Assembly (NCBI GenBank): GCA_001593935.1
Contig: LUCE01000025.1
Location: 1 to 46,773, forward strand
Reading direction: 5' to 3'
DNA length: 46,773 bases
Origin: Candidatus Bathyarchaeota archaeon B26-2
Lineage (GTDB): Archaea > Thermoproteota > Bathyarchaeia > Bathyarchaeales > B26-1
Both the position numbers and the translations under genes were made by a program. Shown here piece by piece: positions 25,086-34,331 of this stretch; positions within the stretch are counted from its first letter, which is position 1, and the number at the start of each line of letters is the position of its first letter. The notes beneath the pieces were generated by a model. It ran no database searches. It was not told the origin of the DNA and saw only the letters and a list, made by a program, of their open reading frames with translations.

Positions 25086-25108
25086 CTCCCCTCGTCTGTC
25101 AATAAACT

Positions 25109-25360
25109 ATGGAGTACATCGCGCGAGTTGAGGTCAGTCTCAAGCCGGGCCACTCAGACCCGGAGGGCGAGACTACAAAGAATTCCCTAAAGGAGTTGAA
25201 CTATCCCGTTAGGGATGTTAGAGTAAGCAAGGTCTATCTGATCCGTCTTGAGGCCTCCTCAGTTGAGGAGGCTGAAAGCTTAGTGGACGAGATGTGTCGG
25301 AGGCTTCTGGCGAACCCCGTCAAGGACGACTACAAATTCAAGGTTGAGGAGAAGCCATGA
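25109..25360 (+). CDS. purS: Phosphoribosylformylglycinamidine synthase, PurS subunit
   Basis: 83 aa. YIARVEVSLKPGHSDPEGET and VRDVRVSKVYLIRL are the standard PurS strands, ending VKDDYKFKVEE. PurS dimers bridge PurL and PurQ and help the ammonia channel in the fourth step of de novo purine synthesis (FGAR to FGAM). The stop overlaps the purL ATG (ATGA, 25357-25360), so the two are translationally coupled. Confidence 0.95.
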   Translation: MEYIARVEVSLKPGHSDPEGETTKNSLKELNYPVRDVRVSKVYLIRLEASSVEEAESLVDEMCRRLLANPVKDDYKFKVEEKP

Positions 25361-27738
25361 GCCGGAGGCTCTACGTTAGGAGGAGCCTACCCTTCGACCT
25401 CTACGAGGTTAAGATACTTGAGGCCGACAACCGTGATCTCCTGCGGATAAGCGAGGAGATGGGTCTAGCCCTAAACCTCCAAGAGATGAGGAGCGTAAAG
25501 GAATACTTCTCTAAGGTCGGCCGTAACCCTACCGACGTCGAGCTCCAGACAATCGGCCAGACATGGTCCGAGCACTGCTACCACAAGACCTTCAAAGGAA
25601 CAATAGAGACGCCTGAGGGAAAGGAAGTCCGCAGCCTACTGAAGACCTACATCATCAAGGCTACGAAGGAGATCAACGCCCCCTGGTGCATCTCTGTCTT
25701 CGAGGACAACGCCGGCATAGTTCACTTCGACGGCGACTACGCCATAGCCGCGAAGGTCGAGACACACAACCATCCCTCGGCGATAGAGCCCTTCGGCGGA
25801 GCTGCGACGGGTGTGGGCGGAGTCATACGAGACGTGCTAGGTGTCTGGGCCGACCCCATAGCGTGCACCGACGTCCTCGGCTTCGGCCCCCTAGACTATG
25901 ACCAAAAGAGGTTGCCTCCTGGGGTTAAACACCCGAAGTACATCTTCAGAGGGGTCGTCGCAGGGATAGGCCACTACGGGAACAACATGGGCATACCGAC
26001 CGTGAACGGGTCCATATACTTCGACGAGAGCTATACCGGAAACGTCGTTGTGTACTGCGGGTGCGTCGGGATTCTACCGGTCGAGAGGTACGTCAAAGAT
26101 GCTAAGCCCGGGGACTTCATAATCTTGGCTGGGGGGAGAACGGGTAGGGATGGAATCCACGGCGTCACCTTCGCCTCGCTTGAGCTGACAGAAGAATCGG
26201 AGACCGTCTCGAGGCCAGCTGTCCAGATAGCGAACCCTATCGAGGAGGAGAAACTGAAGAGGGCCATCATCACCGTGAGGGATATGGGTCTAGGTACATC
26301 GATAACTGACCTCGGAGGGGGCGGCCTCTCGAGCGCAGTCGGGGAGACCGCTCACAAGTTTGGGTGTGGAGCCTACCTAGAACTTGAGAGGGTTCCGCTG
26401 AAGTACCTTGGGATAGCCCCATGGGAGATATATATCTCCGAGTCTCAGGAGAGGATGCTCCTAACGGTCCGAGAGAGAGACCTAGAGAAGGTCTTAGAAG
26501 TATTCCGAGACGAGGAGGTTGAGGCTACACCTATAGGTAGACTCACCGTGGATGGAAGGCTGAGGATAAAGTACCAAGGCTACATGGTAGCCGATCTAGA
26601 CGTCGGCTTCCTCTTCTCGCCGCCCCAGGTTAGGAGGGCGGCTGAGTGGGTTAGGCCCCAGCTCACTGAGCCGAGGTTTCCTGAACCCCAAGACTTGACC
26701 GGTGATCTCCTCAAGATTCTGGCCTCTCCAAACGTAGCGAGTAAGGAGAGGGTTGTGAGGACTTACGATCACGAGGTTAAAGGGAACACGGTCCTCAAAC
26801 CTTTCTGCGGTAAGTACGACGGCCCAAGCGACGCAGCAGTCCTCAAACCCTTAGACACCTCGTGGAGGGGCCTCGTAATCTCCTGTGGAATGAACCCCCG
26901 ATACGGGAAGATCGATCCCTACTGGATGGCTGCCTCAGCCATTGACGAGGCTATAAGGAATAACACGGCTGTGGGTGGTAGGAGGATATCTCTCCTCGAT
27001 AACTTCGTCTGGGGAAACCCGGAGAAGCCTGACAGGCTTGGCTCGCTGCTTAGAGCATGTAGGGCTTGCTACAAGTTCGCTAAGGGCTTCGGCGCACCGT
27101 TCATCTCAGGAAAGGACAGCCTCTATAACGAGTCTCCCCTCGGCCCAGTGACGCCGACCCTCCTCATAACGGCGATAGGCGTAATACCTGATGTTAGGAG
27201 AACGGTCTCCATGGACCTTAAAGAGCCTGGGAGCCTCCTCTACTTGGTCGGGAGAACCTACCCGGAGCTGGGAGGCTCAGAGTATTACAAGTTGAGAGGA
27301 CTCATCGGCCGGTCAGTCCCCAAAGTTAGGGTGGAGGAGGCCGCGAAGACGATGAAGGCGGTTATTAGAGCCATCGACTCCGGGTACGTTAAGGCGTGCC
27401 ACGACCTCTCTGAAGGGGGCTTAGGCGTCGCCGCGGCTGAGATGGCGTTCTCCGGAGGCCTAGGCTTAGAGATAAACCTCTCTAGAGTCAAAGTCTCAAG
27501 CGAACTCTCTAGGAGCGATTATGTCCTCTTCTCAGAGTCGAACAGCAGATTCCTCATCGAGGTTCCAGAGAGGTTTAGGGATGAGTTCGAGGCCTTGATG
27601 GAGGGTTCACCATTCTCTCTGATCGGGAGGGTTAGGGCGGAGGACTGGTTCTCGATCTACGGCTTAGACGGTTCGAGGGTTGTAGACGTTAGCGTAAGGG
27701 AGCTGAGGGCTGCTTGGAAGAGCACTTTCGGCGGGTGA
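25357..27738 (+). CDS. purL: Phosphoribosylformylglycinamidine synthase, PurL subunit
   Basis: 793 aa, the ATP-dependent synthase subunit. The N-terminal motif IGQTWSEHCYHKTF (66-79) holds the catalytic His, and KVETHNHPSAIEPFGGAATGVGG the metal and phosphate loop. Later GGGGLSSAVGE and the second half (ISGKDSL, GGLGVAAAEMA) repeat the two PurM-like domains. Length is slightly above the usual archaeal PurL (about 720-760). It sits between purS and purQ with a 4-base overlap upstream and a 6-base gap downstream, which fits one complex made from one operon. Confidence 0.97.
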   Translation: MSRRLYVRRSLPFDLYEVKILEADNRDLLRISEEMGLALNLQEMRSVKEYFSKVGRNPTDVELQTIGQTWSEHCYHKTFKGTIETPEGKEVRSLLKTYIIKATKEINAPWCISVFEDNAGIVHFDGDYAIAAKVETHNHPSAIEPFGGAATGVGGVIRDVLGVWADPIACTDVLGFGPLDYDQKRLPPGVKHPKYIFRGVVAGIGHYGNNMGIPTVNGSIYFDESYTGNVVVYCGCVGILPVERYVKDAKPGDFIILAGGRTGRDGIHGVTFASLELTEESETVSRPAVQIANPIEEEKLKRAIITVRDMGLGTSITDLGGGGLSSAVGETAHKFGCGAYLELERVPLKYLGIAPWEIYISESQERMLLTVRERDLEKVLEVFRDEEVEATPIGRLTVDGRLRIKYQGYMVADLDVGFLFSPPQVRRAAEWVRPQLTEPRFPEPQDLTGDLLKILASPNVASKERVVRTYDHEVKGNTVLKPFCGKYDGPSDAAVLKPLDTSWRGLVISCGMNPRYGKIDPYWMAASAIDEAIRNNTAVGGRRISLLDNFVWGNPEKPDRLGSLLRACRACYKFAKGFGAPFISGKDSLYNESPLGPVTPTLLITAIGVIPDVRRTVSMDLKEPGSLLYLVGRTYPELGGSEYYKLRGLIGRSVPKVRVEEAAKTMKAVIRAIDSGYVKACHDLSEGGLGVAAAEMAFSGGLGLEINLSRVKVSSELSRSDYVLFSESNSRFLIEVPERFRDEFEALMEGSPFSLIGRVRAEDWFSIYGLDGSRVVDVSVRELRAAWKSTFGG

Positions 27739-27744
27739 CCAGCC

Positions 27745-28563
27745 ATGAAGAAAGAGGATGTTAGAGTCTGTATACTCCGCGTCGGAGGGACGAACTGCGA
27801 CGTCGAGACCAAGAGGGCCTTCACAGAGTTAGGTGTGAGAGCGAAGGTCTACCACATAAACCAGGTTCTCAAGCAGAGAGTTCTCCAGAACAGTGAGGCG
27901 CTTGTCATACCCGGAGGCTTCTCATACGGAGACTACGTCAGAGCCGGAGCCATACTGGCCAAGGGGCTCCTAGCAAAACTCGGGAAAGACTTGGAGAGGT
28001 TCATCGATGAAGGGAAACCGGTGCTCGGCATATGCAACGGTTTTCAAGTCCTCGTTGAGGCTGGGCTGCTTCCAGGTTTTAATGGGATGGGGAGCCACCC
28101 GGAGGCAGCCTTGGCGACGAATATCCCTGTAGGGTATAGGTGCCGTTGGGTCTACCTCAGACACGAGAACCGTGGGAACTGCGTCTTCACAAGCAAAGTC
28201 TCGAGGGGGGCCGTCCTCAAGATCCCTATAGCCCACGCCGAGGGCAGATTCATCTTCCCGCGGGATAAGGAACGCAGATATCTGGAGAAACTCTACGAGA
28301 ACGACCAGCTCGTCTTCAGGTACTGCGACGAGGATGGAGAATACGCAGAAGGCAGATACCCTATCAACCCGAACGGCTCCTTCCACGATATAGCCGGAAT
28401 CTGCAGCCCAACGGGGACGATCTTCGGGTTGATGCCCCATCCGGAGAGGGCTTACTATGGCTGGCAGCTACCAGACTGGACTCGTATGGGAAGCCCACCA
28501 ACCTACGGCGATGGAAGACTCATCTTTGAGTCGATGGTCGACTACGTGGTGAAGAGTTTCTAG
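27745..28563 (+). CDS. purQ: Phosphoribosylformylglycinamidine synthase, PurQ glutaminase subunit
   Basis: 272 aa class I glutamine amidotransferase that frees ammonia from glutamine for PurL. The nucleophile is Cys97 in LGICNGFQ, and His232/Glu234 in MPHPERA complete the triad. VRVCILRVGGTNCDVET and VIPGGFSYGDYVRAGAILAK are family-typical, as is IPIAHAEGRFIF. The size matches archaeal PurQ (the bacterial form is about 230). It closes the purSLQ operon. Confidence 0.97.
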   Translation: MKKEDVRVCILRVGGTNCDVETKRAFTELGVRAKVYHINQVLKQRVLQNSEALVIPGGFSYGDYVRAGAILAKGLLAKLGKDLERFIDEGKPVLGICNGFQVLVEAGLLPGFNGMGSHPEAALATNIPVGYRCRWVYLRHENRGNCVFTSKVSRGAVLKIPIAHAEGRFIFPRDKERRYLEKLYENDQLVFRYCDEDGEYAEGRYPINPNGSFHDIAGICSPTGTIFGLMPHPERAYYGWQLPDWTRMGSPPTYGDGRLIFESMVDYVVKSF

Positions 28564-28678
28564 CGTGCTTACGTAAGCCTCGACCTCGTGTCCTAAACGG
28601 GCAAGGTTCAATCATATCTGTTAGAGAATAAGCAAAAATGTTAAATAATCCTTCTCGTTAGGTGGTTCGGGATGCAAA

Positions 28679-29056
28679 ATGATTAAGGTTGCATTTGCGT
28701 CTGAGGAGAACATGGGATTAGAGAGCCGTTTAGCCTACCATTTTGGGAGATGCCCCTACTATGTATTCGTCGAGGTCGAGGATGGCGAAATTAAAGGCGT
28801 AGAGGTTAAGGAGAACCCTTTCTTCGGCAGCCATGTACCCGGAGCGGTTCCCCAGTTCATAGCCGATGAGGGCGCGAAGGTGATAATCGCCGGAGGAATG
28901 GGTCCCAGAGCCCTAGACTTATTCCGAAGGCTTAACGTCCAACCCATCACAGGGGTCACCGGAAGGGTCAAGGATATACTCGAAGATTATTTGGCTGGTA
29001 AGCTGGGAGGCGCGGAACCCTGCGACGACCATAAAGGCTCCGGCCGTCGGATTTGA
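28679..29056 (+). CDS. NifX/NifB-like (dinitrogenase iron-molybdenum cofactor-binding family) protein
   Basis: 125 aa: VAFASEENMGLESRLAYHFGRCPYYVFVEVEDGEI, then GAVPQFIADEGAKVIIAGGMGPRALDLFRRLNVQPITG. This is the COG1433 family, a ribonuclease-H-like fold that binds iron-molybdenum or iron-sulfur precursors in nitrogenase maturation. Many archaea without nitrogenase carry it, and no nif gene is here, so the role is probably general Fe-S or metal cluster handling. A MoeA gene lies convergent just downstream. Confidence 0.9.
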   Translation: MIKVAFASEENMGLESRLAYHFGRCPYYVFVEVEDGEIKGVEVKENPFFGSHVPGAVPQFIADEGAKVIIAGGMGPRALDLFRRLNVQPITGVTGRVKDILEDYLAGKLGGAEPCDDHKGSGRRI

Positions 29057-29115
29057 GATTAAAATCTTCTTGACTTCTGTCTAATTCATCCCTAAAGGTG
29101 TGAGGGGAAAAGGGA

Positions 29116-30333
29116 CTATTCAAAGAGGGTTACGGTGACCTCCTCTCCCTCATCTATTACGTCTAGGTTTAAGGGTAAGATCATGTATCCGTCGGCATCT
29201 GCTAGGCTCGTTATGTCTCCGGACTTCTTGAAGACCGGGTGGGCTTCTCCGTCTATCAGCTTCACTGGGAGAAACTGCTCTCTACCGGAGGCCGAGACGA
29301 CTCTTTTAGCCATCCTAGCCTTAACTGTCCTCGGTTCTCTTGGGGGAAGCCTCGCCATCTTGCGGACGACCGGAACCAAGAAGATGTATGCGTTGCTTAG
29401 GCAGGATGTAGGATACCCGGGCATCCCGAAGACGGGTTTCCCTTCTACGAGGCCGAAGAGGGTCGGTTTTCCCGGTTTTATCTGGACTCCGTGGAAGAGA
29501 ACCCTCCCAGCCTCCTCTATGACTTTGACTAGGAGGTCCTTCTCGCCCACGGAGCTTCCGCCCGAGAACACGATGAGGTCGTGATCTAGGAAACGTTTGA
29601 GGGCTGACCTCAACCCCTCAAAGGAGTCTGGGATTATGGGCGCCTTTGTCACTAAGGCTCCATTCTCTCGGAGAACGGTTGACAGCGTGTAAGAGTTCAC
29701 GTCGTAAACTTGGCCTTCCTTGAGTTCGGAACCAACCTCGCAGACCTCAATCCCGGTTGGGATGACTGCGACCCGTGGTTTCCGGTATACCAATGCTTTT
29801 CTCCGACCTAAAGCTGCCAAGACTCCGATCTTCGCGGGGGTTAGGGCTGTTCCTTTTTCCAAGACGATCTCGCCCTTCTTTATGTCTTCCCCTCTCTGGG
29901 CGATGTTGGCTCCCGGGTAGACGGCTCTGTACACGGAGACTCGGCCTTCGTTCTCTTCTGTGAACTCCACCATGACCACGGCGTCCGCGCCCGGCGGGAT
30001 TGGGCAGCCGGTGGCTATGCGGATGCATTCACCACGGTTTATGGGGGTATCGGTTGATTCTCCGGCATGCAACACTCCTGTGAGCTTCAGGGTTTTCGGC
30101 GTGAGATCGGAGGCTCCGTAAGTGTCTTCGGCTTTTACGGCGTAGCCATCCATAGCGGCTCTATCGAAGGGTGGGACGTCCTTATCCGATGTTACGTCCT
30201 CAGCCAAGACTCTATGTAAAGATTCTTCGATCGGAATTAGTTCGGTTTCCTCTATGGGCTTCACCGAACTCAAAGATGTCCTTAAGGCTTCTTCACGAGA
30301 TATGAGTGTCTTGAAAGGGCTCATCTCGCTCAT
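29116..30333 (-). CDS. moeA: Molybdopterin molybdenumtransferase MoeA
   Basis: Inserts molybdate or tungstate into molybdopterin-AMP to make Moco/Wco. The frame is open to ATG 30357, but ATG 30333 (MSEMSPFKTLISREEAL, GGAGG upstream) is preferred (about 405 aa). Domains in order: FKTLISREEALRTSL, the domain I/II DVPPFDRAAMDGYAV motif, the TGCPIPPGADAVVMVE motif, then the MogA-like domain III (VAVIPTGIEV, VYDVNSYTLSTVL, VFSGGSSVGEKD, GVQIKPGKPTLFG, FGMPGYPTSCLSNAYIF) and the beta-barrel domain IV. All are intact. In thermophilic archaea the metal may be tungsten. No other moa/moe gene is in the window. Confidence 0.96.
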   Translation of the reverse strand: MSEMSPFKTLISREEALRTSLSSVKPIEETELIPIEESLHRVLAEDVTSDKDVPPFDRAAMDGYAVKAEDTYGASDLTPKTLKLTGVLHAGESTDTPINRGECIRIATGCPIPPGADAVVMVEFTEENEGRVSVYRAVYPGANIAQRGEDIKKGEIVLEKGTALTPAKIGVLAALGRRKALVYRKPRVAVIPTGIEVCEVGSELKEGQVYDVNSYTLSTVLRENGALVTKAPIIPDSFEGLRSALKRFLDHDLIVFSGGSSVGEKDLLVKVIEEAGRVLFHGVQIKPGKPTLFGLVEGKPVFGMPGYPTSCLSNAYIFLVPVVRKMARLPPREPRTVKARMAKRVVSASGREQFLPVKLIDGEAHPVFKKSGDITSLADADGYMILPLNLDVIDEGEEVTVTLFE

Positions 30334-30495
30334 CTGAAAGGGCCTCCGTCCGTTCATCTCCTTCTCAGTTGCACGCTATATACTTATCCCAAACAGTTAC
30401 CTATATCGTTCATTATCTGGCTTGGGTTGCACCTAAGTTTACCGTGTACAGCTCATCTTGTTAGATATGACGACGTCTAGAACGGCTACTTTACG

Positions 30496-30511
30496 GATTA
30501 ACGGGTTAATC
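30496..30511. promoter_or_regulatory. Perfect palindrome upstream of DUF211/VIT genes, candidate operator
   Basis: GATTAAC-GG-GTTAATC is a 7-bp perfect inverted repeat with a 2-bp centre. It abuts the TATA-like ATAAAGCTTATTAG (30512-30525). GGGTTAAT occurs again at 30535-30542. Position and symmetry fit a dimeric regulator site; the regulator is unknown. Confidence 0.45.
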
Positions 30512-30565
30512 ATAAAGCTTATTAGCACGATCTTGGGTTAATGGAGTATGGAGGATTCATAGAAG

Positions 30566-30838
30566 GTGCAACATGGCATAAGGCGGATAGTATTAGATGT
30601 TCTGAAACTCCGCGATCCGCCCTTACCTGAACTGGCCATGCATTTGAGCTCCATGCCGAACATTGAAGGAGTGAATATCTCCTTAGTTGAGATCGACCAG
30701 AACACCGAGAGCGTCAAGATAGCGATCGAGGGCAATGATATCAATATAAAACAGATTCAAGAGTTGATGAAAGATCATGGAGCGGTAATCCATAGCATAG
30801 ACGAGGTGGCCGTAGGGAAGAAGATCGTCACGATTTGA
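30566..30838 (+). CDS. DUF211 family protein
   Basis: 90 aa: RRIVLDVLKLRDPPLPELAMHLSSMPNIEGVNISLVEIDQNTESVKIAIEGNDINIKQIQ... matches the DUF211 pattern, a small ferredoxin-like alpha/beta protein of unknown function found mainly in archaea. The start is GTG 30566 with GGAGG a little upstream. It is followed 52 bases later by a VIT-family transporter on the same strand, a pairing that suggests a shared role in metal handling. A 16-bp palindrome lies in its promoter. Confidence 0.9.
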   Translation: MQHGIRRIVLDVLKLRDPPLPELAMHLSSMPNIEGVNISLVEIDQNTESVKIAIEGNDINIKQIQELMKDHGAVIHSIDEVAVGKKIVTI

Positions 30839-30890
30839 GGACGTTATCTTCTTGGAGGGAGACAAGTTCTCCTGAGCGTGCTAACAGCGT

Positions 30891-31487
30891 ATGGAAATAA
30901 TGAGAGAGTTCTTGGGTAAAGTCAGGCTCTACTTGCAGATTACCCACATCGGCGGTATAGTTAGGAGATACTTTGTCATGAACGGATTTGACGGTTCGAT
31001 GACCGCTTTAGGAGTTATATTGGGGGCGTGGATCGTCGGCGTTGAGAACCCGAACATAGTCGTCATGACCGGTCTTGGGGCCTGCCTAGCCTTGGGGGTT
31101 TCAGGCTTCTTCGGAGCCTACATAACCGAGAAGGCTGAGCGGAGAAGGCATCTGAAGAACCTTGAGGATGCGATACTCACCAACTTGGAGGACTCTCTCC
31201 ATAAAGACGCAACCACATTCGCTCCAGCCTTCGCATCTCTTATAAACGGGCTTTCCCCCGTTCTGATGGCGATAACCTCCTTGTCTCCATTCCTGCTGGC
31301 GATGGCTGGACTGGTTCCTATATGGACCTCTTATACTGCGTCTTTAGCCTTGACCTTGGCGACGCTCTTCATGTTGGGCGTATATTTGGGAAGGGTGGCC
31401 CAAGAAAACGTACTTCTATACGGCATCCAGATGCTTACAGCCGGCGTTGTTATAGCAGTGATTGTATTTATACTCGGAGGAGCCTAA
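30891..31487 (+). CDS. VIT-family (CCC1-like) iron/manganese transporter
   Basis: 198 aa membrane protein with about five helices: YFVMNGFDGSMTALGVILGAWIVG, NIVVMTGLGACLALGVSGFFGAYITEKAERRRHLK, then VLMAITSLSPFLLAMAGLVP, YTASLALTLATLFMLGVYLG and YGIQMLTAGVVIAVIVFILGG. VIT proteins export Fe2+ or Mn2+ against protons. The first helix carries the family FDG segment. It is shorter than eukaryotic VIT1, as is usual for archaeal members. It follows DUF211 and is convergent with the Ca2+ ATPase. Confidence 0.85.
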   Translation: MEIMREFLGKVRLYLQITHIGGIVRRYFVMNGFDGSMTALGVILGAWIVGVENPNIVVMTGLGACLALGVSGFFGAYITEKAERRRHLKNLEDAILTNLEDSLHKDATTFAPAFASLINGLSPVLMAITSLSPFLLAMAGLVPIWTSYTASLALTLATLFMLGVYLGRVAQENVLLYGIQMLTAGVVIAVIVFILGGA

Positions 31488-31507
31488 AGAGGCTTCTGAC
31501 ATCTCCC

Positions 31508-34255
31508 TCAGACCCACTTGAAGACCTTCCTCTCGTAGAGGTACTCAGGCATCCATAAGAACCCTAGGGACGCTATCGACCCTATTAGAAGCCACTCATA
31601 TATTCCTAACGGAACTGTTCCGAACATCATCTGCAGAATCGGTACATACACTATTATGATGGACGAGGCTAGAGAGGTGATCTCGGCGACGAGCAGAAAC
31701 TTGTTGGAGGTCCAGCTCAGCTTAAAAGCCGATTTAGTCTCCGAACGACAGTTCCAGACGACCACGAGCTCACGTAGAGTCGCTTGGATGAAGCATATGG
31801 TCTGAGCCTTCATAAGCCTCTCGGGCTCTGACAACCCCCAAGCGAAGAACCCATACTCATAGACGAGGAGGAAGACAAAGGTCGTTCCGAGATACTGGGA
31901 TATGAAGGAGACTATGATCTGTAGAAGCCTTCCGTAGAGGATGCCTTGTTTCGGGTCCCTTGGGGGACGGGCCATGACGTCGTCTGTCGGGGGGTCCATG
32001 CTCAAAGCCGTCGCTGGGCCACCGTCGGTGACTAGGTTGATCCAGAGGATCATCGGCGCGGTCAGTGGAAGGGGCATTCCCAGAATGGCGAAGGTCGCTA
32101 TGACCGCTAACTCGTCGAAGTTGCAACGCAGTAAGAAGAATGCGAATTTTCTTATGTTGTCGTAGATTATGCGGCCGTGCTTGACGGCGTTGACGATGGT
32201 AGCGAAGTTGTCGTCCATGAGGATCATGTCGGAGGCCTCCTTGGTCACGTCGGTCCCGGTTATACCCATGGCGACCCCGATGTCCGCGTTCTTCAAGGCA
32301 GGTGCGTCGTTAACGCCGTCCCCGGTCATAGCGACGATGTGGCCTTTCTTCTTCAGGGCTCTGACTATACGGAGCTTATGCTCGGGAGAGACCCTTGCGT
32401 ATACCTTTACGTCCTCAACGATCTCCTCAAACTCTTCATCGCTCAGCTTGTTGAGTTCTTCACCTGTTAGGATTAGGCCCTCGTTCTCCAACATCCCGAT
32501 CTCCCTAGCCACGGCGACGGCGGTCAGCTTGTGGTCACCGGTTATCATAACCGGCCTTATCCCCGCTTTCTTGCAGAGGTGGATCGCCTCCTTGACCTCC
32601 TCCCTAGGCGGGTCGATCATACCCATCAGCCCGACGAAGACGAGGTCGTTCTCAATCTTCTCGGTGTACCTATCCTTCTGGACGTCGAGCCTTCTGTAGG
32701 CCATCCCGAGGACCCTCAAGGCGTTCTCTGCGAACTTCTCGTTGACCTTTAGGATCGCCTTTCTCTTCTCGGCGGTGAGTCTCCTCTCAACTCCGTCCTC
32801 TAAGATTCTGCTGCAACGTTCTAGGATAACTTCCGGGGCTCCTTTGACGTAGGCGTGAACCTCTCCTTCCGGGGTCTTATGCACAGTCGTCATCCGTTTC
32901 CTCTCGGAGCTGAAGGTGATCTCGGCTATGCGCGGATAGATCTTTTCGAGCTCCTCTTGAGCCATGCCTGCCTTCGCAGCGGCAACTATCAAGGCTCCCT
33001 CGGTTGGGTCTCCAGTTACGCTCCATCCGTCTTCATCATTGTTTAGACGTGAGTTGTTGCAGAGTGCTCCTATTCTCAGGAGTAGCGCTAGGTCCTCGTC
33101 CACTTCCGGGTTGACGGGCTTCGAGTTTAAGACGAACTCTCCTGTCGGTTCGTAGCCCGAACCGGTGACTTCATAAGTTTTCCCGGCGCAGTACGCTCTG
33201 CGAACAGTCATCTCACCCTTCGTTAGGGTTCCAGTCTTATCTGAGCAGATAACAGTTGTTGAACCCAGCGTCTCGGCGGCCGCGAGTTTCCTGATCACGG
33301 CGTTGTGTCTGGCGAGTTCCCTCGCGCCGAGGGCCAACCCAATGGTTACGATGGCGGGTAAACCCTCCGGGACGGCTGAGACGGCTAAGGCGATGGAGAT
33401 CATGAAGAACTTAAGGAGATCCGTACTTTCCGGGTTTCTAAGGACCTCCAATACGAAGATGAGTGCAACTACGAGAATTATGAATTTTGAGAGTTTCTTC
33501 GCGAAGTTGTTCAGTTTCTCCTTGAGCGGAGGAGTCTTCTCCTCGACCTCTTGGATCATCCCCGCGATCTTCCCGAACTCCGTCTTCATGCCGGTCGCGG
33601 TTATGACCGCTCTCCCCCGCCCGTAGATTGTGTGGGTTCCCATGAAGACCATGCATTTTCTATCGCCTATGGGCGCGTCCGGCCTAACGGGCTCCGTGTC
33701 CTTCTCGACAGGGGTCGACTCCCCGGTTAGGGCTGCCTCGTTGGTCCTCAAGTCTATCGCCTCTATCAGTCTGCCGTCCGCCGGTATCCTATCCCCGCTC
33801 TCGAGGAGAACGATGTCTCCGGGAACCACCTCGACGGCCGGTATGACGATTTCTCTGCCGTCCCTCAGAACTCTAGCCCTCGGGGCGGTCAGCCTCCTTA
33901 AGGCCTCCATCGCCTTCTCGGACCTGTACTCTTGGACGAAGCCAACGATAGAGTTAAGGACCACTATGGCTCCTATCGTGATGGCGTCCGCATACTCTTC
34001 TAGAGAGGGTTCACCAGGTTCAATATGTGCGCTTATAAGCGAGAAGGCTATCGCGAAGAGCAGCATCAAGACGAAGATGTCCTTAAACTGGTTTAGGAAG
34101 ACCTTTAGGGCGCTGACCCCTTCACTCTCCACGAGCTTGTTGGGTCCATATTCTATAAGTCTCCGCTGAGCCTCCTCACTACTCAATCCTTCAGGAGAAG
34201 TCTTCAGAGCCTCTAAGACCTCTCTGACGCTCTTGGTATGCCAACGCTCGCTCAA
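31508..34255 (-). CDS. P2A-type cation-transporting (probable Ca2+) ATPase
   Basis: 915 aa with about ten membrane helices. Core motifs: actuator TGES (177-180), M4 PEGLP (296-300), phosphorylation DKTGT (339-343), KGAPE nucleotide loop, MITGDHKLTA, and the hinge MTGDGVNDAPAL. The residues that bind Ca2+ in SERCA are mostly kept: Glu of PEGLP, Asn and Glu in M5 (CNFDE), and Asn, Thr and Asp in M6 (WINLVTDGGPATAL). This favours Ca2+ over H+ or Na+/K+. The N-terminus VREVLEALKTSPEGLSSEEAQRRLIEYGPN is the cation-ATPase N-domain. Full length for the type. It is the first gene beyond the PHP cassette, on the same strand, with a 76-base gap. Confidence 0.95.
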   Translation of the reverse strand: MSERWHTKSVREVLEALKTSPEGLSSEEAQRRLIEYGPNKLVESEGVSALKVFLNQFKDIFVLMLLFAIAFSLISAHIEPGEPSLEEYADAITIGAIVVLNSIVGFVQEYRSEKAMEALRRLTAPRARVLRDGREIVIPAVEVVPGDIVLLESGDRIPADGRLIEAIDLRTNEAALTGESTPVEKDTEPVRPDAPIGDRKCMVFMGTHTIYGRGRAVITATGMKTEFGKIAGMIQEVEEKTPPLKEKLNNFAKKLSKFIILVVALIFVLEVLRNPESTDLLKFFMISIALAVSAVPEGLPAIVTIGLALGARELARHNAVIRKLAAAETLGSTTVICSDKTGTLTKGEMTVRRAYCAGKTYEVTGSGYEPTGEFVLNSKPVNPEVDEDLALLLRIGALCNNSRLNNDEDGWSVTGDPTEGALIVAAAKAGMAQEELEKIYPRIAEITFSSERKRMTTVHKTPEGEVHAYVKGAPEVILERCSRILEDGVERRLTAEKRKAILKVNEKFAENALRVLGMAYRRLDVQKDRYTEKIENDLVFVGLMGMIDPPREEVKEAIHLCKKAGIRPVMITGDHKLTAVAVAREIGMLENEGLILTGEELNKLSDEEFEEIVEDVKVYARVSPEHKLRIVRALKKKGHIVAMTGDGVNDAPALKNADIGVAMGITGTDVTKEASDMILMDDNFATIVNAVKHGRIIYDNIRKFAFFLLRCNFDELAVIATFAILGMPLPLTAPMILWINLVTDGGPATALSMDPPTDDVMARPPRDPKQGILYGRLLQIIVSFISQYLGTTFVFLLVYEYGFFAWGLSEPERLMKAQTICFIQATLRELVVVWNCRSETKSAFKLSWTSNKFLLVAEITSLASSIIIVYVPILQMMFGTVPLGIYEWLLIGSIASLGFLWMPEYLYERKVFKWV

Positions 34256-34331
34256 GGTGAAATCCTATAACTACAAAGAACGTAAATTTATTAATCTTTC
34301 TCAGTTATGAGCGAAGTTGAGAGCCGAAGAT

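Noticed and set aside
32169-32699. 176-aa plus-strand frame inside the ATPase gene
   Set aside because: Shadow of the P-type ATPase; its protein is Ser/Thr/Ile-rich without any motif.
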